Positions 57,246 to 64,000 of a stretch of 64,000 nucleotides of DNA are shown in pieces; position 1 is the stretch's first letter; every line of letters starts with the position of its first letter. The stretch comes from Myotis daubentonii (taxonomy: Eukaryota; Chordata; Mammalia; Chiroptera; Vespertilionidae), in assembly GCF_963259705.1 (NCBI RefSeq), contig NC_081847.1:68345754-68409753 (forward strand), written 5' to 3'. Position numbers and translations under genes: made by a program. The notes below the pieces were generated by a model. It worked only from the letters and a program-made list of their open reading frames with translations. It did no database searches and was not told the DNA's origin.

Positions 57246-57689
57246 GAGCAATGATATGTCTGGGCCTCCCTCTCCTCTCTCAGCCAGAGCACAAGGGGCT
57301 CTGCTAATGATCACGATGAATTCGGGGCAGGCCAGGCAATTAGAGAAGTATCTATAGTTTGAGGGAGCTTTGACCTCTCTGTCTTCAACGGAAATGAGCT
57401 GCTTGGCTTCCAGGGCACACGGATTTAATGGCTGAAATGCATCCAAAGGAAATTCCAGTCCTAGACCTTTCTAGGACCAAGGAGCTGTCTGCATGCCCGA
57501 GCAGGTGCCCTCCTCTTTCTGGGCACCAAACGAGCCCCCGTCTGTAGAGTAAGGAGGTTGGACCAGGGCAGATGCTTAGTGGTGGCCATGGGCCGAAATC
57601 AGCTAAAGAGGGAACCCGTGCTGCAAACTGTCTTATTTGTTTAACGAACATTTCCTTAGGCTCATGAGCTTAGTTCCCCGTGTTTCCTG
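57246..57689. other. Unique sequence
   Basis: No gene recognised. Confidence 0.4.
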
Positions 57690-57865
57690 CATGTTCACTT
57701 GTCCAATTCTCCCAGCCACTCCGTGAGGCACATACTCATCATTCCCACCTTACAGCTGGGGAGACTCTGACCAAGAGGGGTGGAATGACTTACTCTGGGT
57801 CACCTGCTAGGCAAGACCCAAACTCAAGCGGTCTGGCTTCCAAATCTATGCTGGAACATCTGTGC
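57690..57865 (+). repeat. MIR SINE
   Basis: 'ccaattctcccagccactcc', 'acagctggggagactctgac', 'gacttactctgggtcacctg' and 'caagacccaaactcaagcgg' follow MIR over its whole length. Confidence 0.8.
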
Positions 57866-58559
57866 CACAATTCCTCAATTGTTTTATTCTTGAATACTTT
57901 TTTTTTTCAAGCCCAATGTTTCCAAAGTAATTAGGCACTAAAATGTAAAACATTTGTATTTTTCTGTAAGAATAGAATTTACCTATTAAAAAATTGAAGC
58001 CTCTGGGCCCAAGATCTCAGAGAAAATGGAACCTTCTAGAAGTGGGTCTCATTTTCTGTAGTTCCCTCCCTCTGGAAGGATTTGTGGTTCCTAAGCTGCC
58101 CAGACAAAAGGCTCAGAAGACAAAGTGAGTTGCTGAGAGGCTAAGAAACGAAGCAAAGGCTTCACCAGTATGTGTTTTAATATATTATTTCCAGGGGTCT
58201 TAGATGTACTTAGCGGGGCTGGTGGGGTGGTGGTGGGGCCAGGAGGGATAGGGAAAGCAAGGTCCATCTTTCCGGAAGTGAAAGTCTGGACAGTTTTCCC
58301 CTCCTGCCTTGCCCTGAGCAGTAATCGTGCCTCTACCTCGGCTTCAGCTAAAGAAGAATCCGTGTGTGGCTCTGTCTTCTTCCAGGCGACCCCAGTCCTG
58401 GGACCATTCTCTCATTATCCTTAGAGCTGCTACTGGCTTCCTTCCATCCTGTTATGAGCCTCCAGTCCTGCCATCATCTGTGTGACTCATTCCTGGTATT
58501 TGTTTTTCATATTAGGATGGTTTCTACTTTCATGCCTGGACCTTGATTTACACAAAAAA
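57866..58559. other. Unique sequence
   Basis: No gene recognised. Confidence 0.4.
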
Positions 58560-58990
58560 GGGATGAGAATTCTCATCTTAATTTTAAATAGCTATTGCCA
58601 AGTTACCTGCCAAAATGCCTGTTCCTATTTAGTTAGACCAATAAGAGTATCTGTTTAACCTTTCAAGCTTTGCCTTGCCAATCTGATAAGTGAAAAAAAG
58701 AATATTTAATTGTCATTTTCATTTGCCTAATTAAAGGTCAAATTCTCATCTTTTCATATGCTTATTGGTCATTTGCATTTCTCTTCTGCAAACTGTCCAT
58801 TCATATCCTTTATCAATTTTTCTGTTGAATTATTTATATTTTTCTTATTGCTTTACAGAAGCAAATTGAATTAATTCTTTGTTGTGTATCAGCCAGATAT
58901 CTCCTCCTTGTCTTTGTTTATGCAATGTTTTTTAATGCAGAAGTTATACATTTTTATGTATTCAATTGTGGAAGAAACTAATCCCAACAA
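58560..58990 (-). repeat. Old L1 3' end, antisense
   Basis: 'catatgcttattggtcattt', 'aactgtccattcatatcctt', 'tttcttattgctttacagaa' and 'atgcagaagttatacatttt' are a reversed L1M 3' end. Confidence 0.75.
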
Positions 58991-60033
58991 ATGTTGCAAA
59001 AAGATATTGTATTGGCTCCTGTAACCGAACAACTCAGACACAGGGCTTCAGGTGAAGGTGGATCCAGGGCTCTCTGTCATCAGGACAGTGTTCCAGCTCA
59101 CTGTTTCTTCACAGGAGTGTCACTCAAGGGTTCAAGTGGGTAGCAGCATGGCTCCCAATAGGTGTATTTATAAAATTAAATATTAAAACAACATTTTGCC
59201 TAAAAGTTTATTATAAAGCTTCCCCCCCCCCTCAACCCCCCATAAGAAGACTTAATGTAGTTAGCTCTGAGAGTGATTCAGTATCTCAAAATGTAAGGGC
59301 TCTGAGTAACTTTCTTTTTTTCTTTACTGTGGAAAAATGGCTGCCATACACAATTAGGCATTGTGTACTAACCCAGCAGCATTCCATGAAAGTAGGAAAA
59401 GAAAGCTCTTGTCAAACACATCTCTCTACCAGACCTGGCAACTCCTCCCAGGACTGCCTCATCCCGCCCATATCCCCGCCTCCTCCACATTAAATCCCCT
59501 AGATTTCACTGGTTGGACTGGGTCATGTGACCACACTCACTGTAAAAGGATGATGGGAGAGCAAGTAATGCACTGTCCAGCTCTAGACTGGGGAGGGGCT
59601 CTGCTGGGGCGTAGGGTGAGGGAGCGGTGGGAACACCCAGCAGCCTACCCCAGGGACCATCTCTCGCAGTCACTCGGGCTGCAGACACAGGATTCACTCT
59701 GCTTGGACCAACTCTTATGTGTTCATCCTAAACCACTTCTGGGTCTGGTCTGGGGGATTTGCCATCTGATTGGCCAGGCTAAGGTCACATGGTCCACCCT
59801 TAGTCCCAGACCTGGAGCTCATTCTGAACCCCAAGAATGGAGAGTGGGAGAGTGACTGTTATTTATCGGGGTATAGTTACCAGAAAACGGGAAGGATGTG
59901 TGCTGGAAACTCAAAATGGGAGGTGTGCACATGAACATGGAAATAATCACTGCTCTGAATAATGTCAGTTTCTGAGAATGAATTTCTGGCTAAATGCTGG
60001 ACAAATGCTAGCTTTCTTATCATTCTCTCTTCC
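58991..60033. other. Unrecognised, possibly old repeats
   Basis: 59005-59150 ('attggctcctgtaaccgaac', 'aggtggatccagggctctct') and 59500-59840 ('ctgattggccaggctaaggt') look like diverged repeat remnants. A C10 run lies at 59222-59231. No gene found; the 164-codon frame 59361-59855 is unrecognisable. Confidence 0.35.
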
Positions 60034-60041
60034 CTCTAGGC

Positions 60042-60352
60042 CAGTGGTTCTCAACCTTCCTAATGCCACGACCCTTTAATACAGTTCCTCATGTTGTGGT
60101 GACCCCCAACCATAAAATTATTTTCGTTGCTACTTCATAACTGTAATTTTGCTACTGTTATGAATCATACTACAAATATCTGATATGCAGGATGTATTTT
60201 CATTGTTACAAATTGAACATAATTAAAGCATAGTGATTAATCACAAGAACAATATGTAATTATATATGTGTTTTCCGATGGTTTTAGGTGACCCCTGTGA
60301 AAGGGTCGTTCGACCCCCAAAGAGGTCGCGACCCACAGGTTGAGAACCGCTG
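60042..60352 (-). mobile_element. SPIN-type hAT element (Space Invader), non-autonomous
   Basis: Termini CAGTGGTTCTCAACC (left) and, read inward from the right, CAGCGGTTCTCAACC (14 of 15 match), followed at the right end by the SPIN signature 'tgtgggtcgcgacc' (reverse strand). Perfect 8-bp target duplications CTCTAGGC at 60034-60041 and 60353-60360. The 311-bp interior, including 'ttagtgattaatcaca'-like and 'acatatataattacat'-type segments, matches the remembered SPIN non-autonomous consensus in reverse. SPIN elements entered bats and several unrelated tetrapods by horizontal transfer. Drawn on the minus strand because the signature end is at the right. Confidence 0.93.
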
Positions 60353-60360
60353 CTCTAGGC

Positions 60361-60535
60361 AGTGAATGGTGAAAGGGACTTGTTACTGAACTATTTTTCT
60401 TTTTCTCTGGACAGCTCATGCCTCCCCCTCCCCCAGCCATGCCTGTAATTGCCCCTATGGAAATGATCCCCTTTCAAGGGGGAATTCGGGGAGCCCTAGT
60501 TTTGACCACTGGCCAAGCTTAGTGCCCAGTAAACA
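60361..60535. other. Unique sequence
   Basis: Nothing recognised. Confidence 0.4.
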
Positions 60536-60960
60536 GCACAGATATCTTTAAAGAGCTTGTTCCCAGCTTCTAGAGGTGCGGGTGTCATTGTAAAGGTTAA
60601 TGATGATTCTTCAACTTCTGTTCAAATTTCCATTCTGATGTCCTAAATGAAAGCCATTCAATCTTGCCTTAATTCTCCCCATGTACCCATTACCAGCTTA
60701 TGTCAAATCTGAGCTGCACAAAGGCTCAAAATTGCTATGTTCTAGGATAGACTCAGCTCCGAAGCAATTTAAATGTTCCCAGTTTTAAAATGGCTTGGCA
60801 GTCTGTCTATAACACGTCCTGTGGCTGAAAGGGAATGAAAACATGCATATGTTAGTGATGAATTGATCTGCTGATGGAGCTCAGTTAACCTTTGTGACCA
60901 AATGGAGAGAATGGCTCAGACCTGATCAGTCAAAGCAGCCATTAGGAATCCTGCCTAGTG
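60536..60960. promoter_or_regulatory. Candidate conserved non-coding element
   Basis: A repeat-free stretch with low CpG, 'gtaaaggttaatgatgattc', 'gaagcaatttaaatgttccc' and 'cagttaacctttgtgacc' motifs (the last SOX/TCF-like, CTTTGTG). Composition-based. Confidence 0.25.
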
Positions 60961-61689
60961 CACGGCCTGCTCCAGCCCCGGGTTCCTGGGGAGAGAGATG
61001 AAAAGGGAAGGGGTTTAGCCATAAATGCAGGCAGTGTGCAGACGGGCTGGACAAAGGTTGGCGAGGCTGAGGACTGTTCATTGTGCTGGTGGTTTGTGAC
61101 TTTCTCTACCCTCCTCCTGGGTTAAAAACAGGGGAGCAAAAGGCAAAGTGACATCAGGGCTCTGAGACCTGGAGCCACCCTGCAAGGTGACTGTCATGCC
61201 ATTTCCTGCAGCTGCAGATCTCACGGCGGCAGGAGTGCACGTTTATGGTCGGGGCAAATCGGGGTGGGGGCGGGGGGGGGAGTTCACTTCTCAGTATAAG
61301 GGTCCCATCTCTGTGAGTTCCTTTAGGCAGGTCTGAGAGCTCTCGTCCCCAGCCAACCACTAACTGTGCCTGGGCCCAATTCAACAAAAAGGTCACGGGG
61401 AGGATGGAGGGCAAGTACTCGGAGCTTTATATTAAACTGGGAGTGATGGATGAATGAGTGATACTGTGTCTTTAACCTCGGGCATTTCAGACGTTTTGAA
61501 TAAAAGTTTCTTTAAATCAGAAAGCAGAATTTTCATTTTTTAGAAACTTCGTTTTCACTCTTAAAAAAGAAAACAATGTTATAAAATACACCCTTTGTTT
61601 AAACATCTAAATTTGGGGAATGCCCACATTTATCAGAGAGATGTGGAGAAGGCCGCTCATTGAGGCATTGCTTGTTTTACAAAAATCAT
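60961..61689. other. Unique sequence
   Basis: No gene recognised. G-rich run at 61261-61280. Confidence 0.4.
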
Positions 61690-62120
61690 CAAGATGTATC
61701 AGTTTCCTACTCCTGCTGGAACAAATGACCACAAACTTAGTGTCCGAAAACACAAGTCTATGCTCTTGCAGTTGTGGAAATCAGAAATCTAAAATGGGCC
61801 GACTGATGGGGAGAACCCATTTTCTTGCCTTTTCTGGCTTCCAGAAGCCGCCTGCTTTCCTTGGCTCATGGCACATCCCCCATCCTCACCCCAGGGGTGC
61901 AGCATCTTCCCACCTCTCTCTCTTCTTCTTTGGTCACATCGCCTTTTCTTTCTCTGATCCACCATTCTCCCTCTTTTAAGGACTCTTAGGATTACACTGG
62001 GCCCATCTGAATATCCAGGTTAATCCCTCTAACCCAAGACCCTGAACTTAATCACATCTGCCAAGACCCTTTGCCGTGTAAGACAGTATGTTCACAAGCT
62101 CTGGGGATTGGGGTGTGGAC
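61690..62120 (-). mobile_element. MaLR-type LTR fossil (MLT1-like)
   Basis: 'tatcagtttcctactcctgc', 'aacaaatgaccacaaactta', 'gaacttaatcacatctgcca' and 'aagaccctttgccgtgtaag' follow the reversed LTR, the same class as 7150-7590. Confidence 0.6.
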
Positions 62121-62189
62121 AGCTTTGCAGGGGCTGTTATTCTGGTGACCACGGGAGAATCTTCGTCCATCGGGACAGACAAGACAAGC

Positions 62190-62345
62190 CCCCGCCCCCC
62201 CCAAACCTCAGGGGCTTAAACAGGCAGCAAGGCTTCTCTTCAATGGAGTCCCATGTTTACAAACTGGGAGGGATCAGCAAGGGACCTCGCCAAGGGCCGC
62301 ACAGCTGGAGAGTGGGCAACTGGACTTCCCCAGAATCCTCAACCC
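62190..62345 (+). repeat. MIR-like fragment
   Basis: 'gtttacaaactgggagggat', 'cgccaagggccgcacagctg' and 'gtgggcaactggacttcccc' fit the MIR order weakly. Confidence 0.5.
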
Positions 62346-62424
62346 TACTCCACTGCCGTGACTTTCTGCAAACACGTCTTCCCGCTCCCCCATGTTGCTC
62401 CGTCACTCTAAGAAAATAAGTAAA

Positions 62425-62620
62425 TGACAGTCAGGCTGAGCTAGTTGGACGCCCTCTGCTCTGTTTATTTTCCAGCATCTGCTTCATAAGCCGTTGGACA
62501 TCCATGTTAATTTCCTCATTGCTGTTAACCTCGCCTTCCAATTAAGCAAAATGTTCCAGCACAGCAGCCCCTTATTACACAGCCCGTCTTTGGCTGACAT
62601 TTGGTTCTGTGTATCTTGGC
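62425..62620. promoter_or_regulatory. Candidate conserved non-coding element
   Basis: 'catgttaatttcctcattgc', 'tgttaacctcgccttccaat' and 'ccaattaagcaaaatgttcc' form a dense group of TAAT and CAATTAAG (NK-homeodomain-like) motifs. Confidence 0.28.
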
Positions 62621-62959
62621 CTTGACCGACAGAGGCAGCGCCTTCTCACATCGGCCTCGCTTTCTCCAAGGTGCAAATGACTCCACGACCAGATGGGTGT
62701 CCGGGGGACCGGGAGCTCCAGTGACTGCTGAGCAGGCAAAGAAATGCTCATTAAAAAAAAGTCAGGACTGATGAAACTGTGTTTATTTTGTTTCTTCCAA
62801 AAGTATGAAGATTGGGAGGCACTTAAAAAAAAGAATTTCATGGAAATCTGTGGTTTTGGCTTTTTCTTTATATGGACTCTTTAAATTCATGTGGCCCATT
62901 TCACTTGGCATTGGGGCTTGCATGACTGCTCTGCTTTGCGTGGTTTCCCAATTAAACCC
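62621..62959. other. Unique sequence, partly AT-rich
   Basis: 62740-62920 is AT-rich with A runs. No gene recognised. Confidence 0.4.
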
Positions 62960-63480
62960 TCAATCATTCATTCATTCATGGCCTAGTTATTTAGTGTCCA
63001 TCATTTCCCAGGCACTGTTCTGGGCTGGATGTCTACAGCAGGGGATCAGTGAAGGTCCCAACACCAGGGAACTCACCTTCTCGTCAGGGACAATCAATAA
63101 AATGATAAAATGTACTTAGAATGAATCAGGGGGTGGTTGGTGCTAAGGAAGAAAGTGAGGAAGGGAATGGAGGGGCTGAGGTTCCTCAGAGGACGTTGAC
63201 ATGGAGCAGAGACCTGAAGGCAAAGAGGGAGGAAAATAGTTTAATATTTGGGGAGAGAGCGTGTATTCCAGAGCAAAGACCCTGAGGTAGGAACATCATA
63301 GGACGTTGTGAGGATCAGGATTTTATCTGAGTGCGGGTTTTGAGCAGAGGAGTGATGTGATCCAACTCATACTTGAAAGAACCACTCTGTTAAGAGTAGA
63401 CTGAAGGGAGGGGCCAGGATGAGCAGCTTGGACCAAGGTGGTGGCAGTGGGGGTGGAAGTGGTTGAAGCTGAAGATGTTT
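62960..63480 (-). repeat. LINE-2 3' end, antisense
   Basis: 'caatcattcattcattcatg', 'cccaggcactgttctgggct', 'gagcagagacctgaaggcaa', 'gagcaaagaccctgaggtag' and 'gagcagaggagtgatgtgat' match the reversed L2 end over more than 500 bp. Confidence 0.85.
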
Positions 63481-64000
63481 TAAGGTAGAACCAGCAGTTT
63501 TTTTTTAAAAAAAATGGAGCGAATGTGTTGTGTAAAATACAAAACAGCACAAGCCTCAGGATGGCACCAAAGTTGTTGGTCTGAGTAACTTGAATTTTGA
63601 GCGGTCGGGGCCTGCTGTGAGTTTATTTAGAAATGTACCAATTTCCAAAGAATTAGTTTTGTGTTTGAGGCAGTAAAGGCAGATGTGTTCTCCTGCTTTA
63701 TGGTTCCTTTAAGATACATTGCAATACATGATTTATGTCAGATGGACACTTGATTTCCCACGAGGATTCCCAATTGTCACCTCTCATTTATGACAACATT
63801 GAAAAGGAATACGAAATCTCCTTTAGCATCTTCAGAATTTTTTCAGCTACTGGATCCTGCAAAAAAACAAAAACAAAAACAAAACAAAAAACCCAAAACT
63901 GTAATGCTAGAGAATCAGCCACAATAATTTTCAAAAAGGGATAAATAGGCCAGGAATTGGCTTTCCTAATAGACTTCAGCTTGAATTAGATGGAAGACAG
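63481..64000. other. Unique sequence at window end
   Basis: Contains T- and A-runs near 63498 and an A-rich 'caaaaacaaaaacaaaac'-type tract at 63860-63892. No gene seen. Confidence 0.4.

Overview
The window looks like nuclear DNA of a vesper bat (Vespertilionidae). The reasons are four tRNA-derived Ves-type SINEs, three of them with perfect target-site duplications (TSDs), two HeliBat-type Helitrons with 5' TCCTATATAATA and 3' CTAG ends inserted between A and T, a SPIN-type hAT element, and two further short hAT elements with 8-bp TSDs. The background is ordinary mammalian: MIR, LINE-2, old L1 3' ends, MER5A and MaLR-type LTR fragments.

I find no host protein-coding gene, exon or functional RNA gene. 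Apart from the ORF1 reading frame inside a retrotransposon, the long reading frames lie in GC-rich unique DNA, in tandem repeats or in old transposons, and none shows recognisable protein sequence. The window is therefore intergenic or deep intronic. Several AT-rich, homeodomain-motif-rich islands (about 1.3, 9.8, 12.1, 18.0, 21.1, 27.4, 36.0, 42.1, 57.1, 60.7 and 62.5 kb) look like possible conserved enhancers, but this rests on composition only.

Layout: 0-10 kb holds MIR, L2 and LTR fossils, a Ves SINE, and a striking rearranged duplication of that SINE locus 2.4 kb downstream. 10.3-11.1 kb is a 26-bp minisatellite with a six-unit higher-order period. 11-24 kb is mostly unique DNA with old repeats. 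24.4 kb carries a short hAT element. 25-33 kb has L1, L2 and LTR fossils and the two Helitrons. 34.3 kb has a Ves SINE. 39.1-41.2 kb has a 21-bp tandem repeat followed by a complete half-L1 (HAL1-like) retrotransposon with 18-bp TSDs. 46.8 kb has a second short hAT. 53.8-56.3 kb has microsatellites, including a 213-bp TTC-rich tract, and two oppositely oriented Ves SINEs. 60.0-60.4 kb is the SPIN element. 61.7-63.5 kb is an LTR fossil, a MIR and an L2 fossil.

The most interesting signals are the inverted and permuted duplication at 7984-8234, the HAL1-like element with a single in-frame stop in ORF1, the horizontally transferred SPIN-type hAT, the three hAT elements that share a TA-centred target site, and the periodic minisatellite. 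Repeat-family names come from remembered consensus features; no database search was run.
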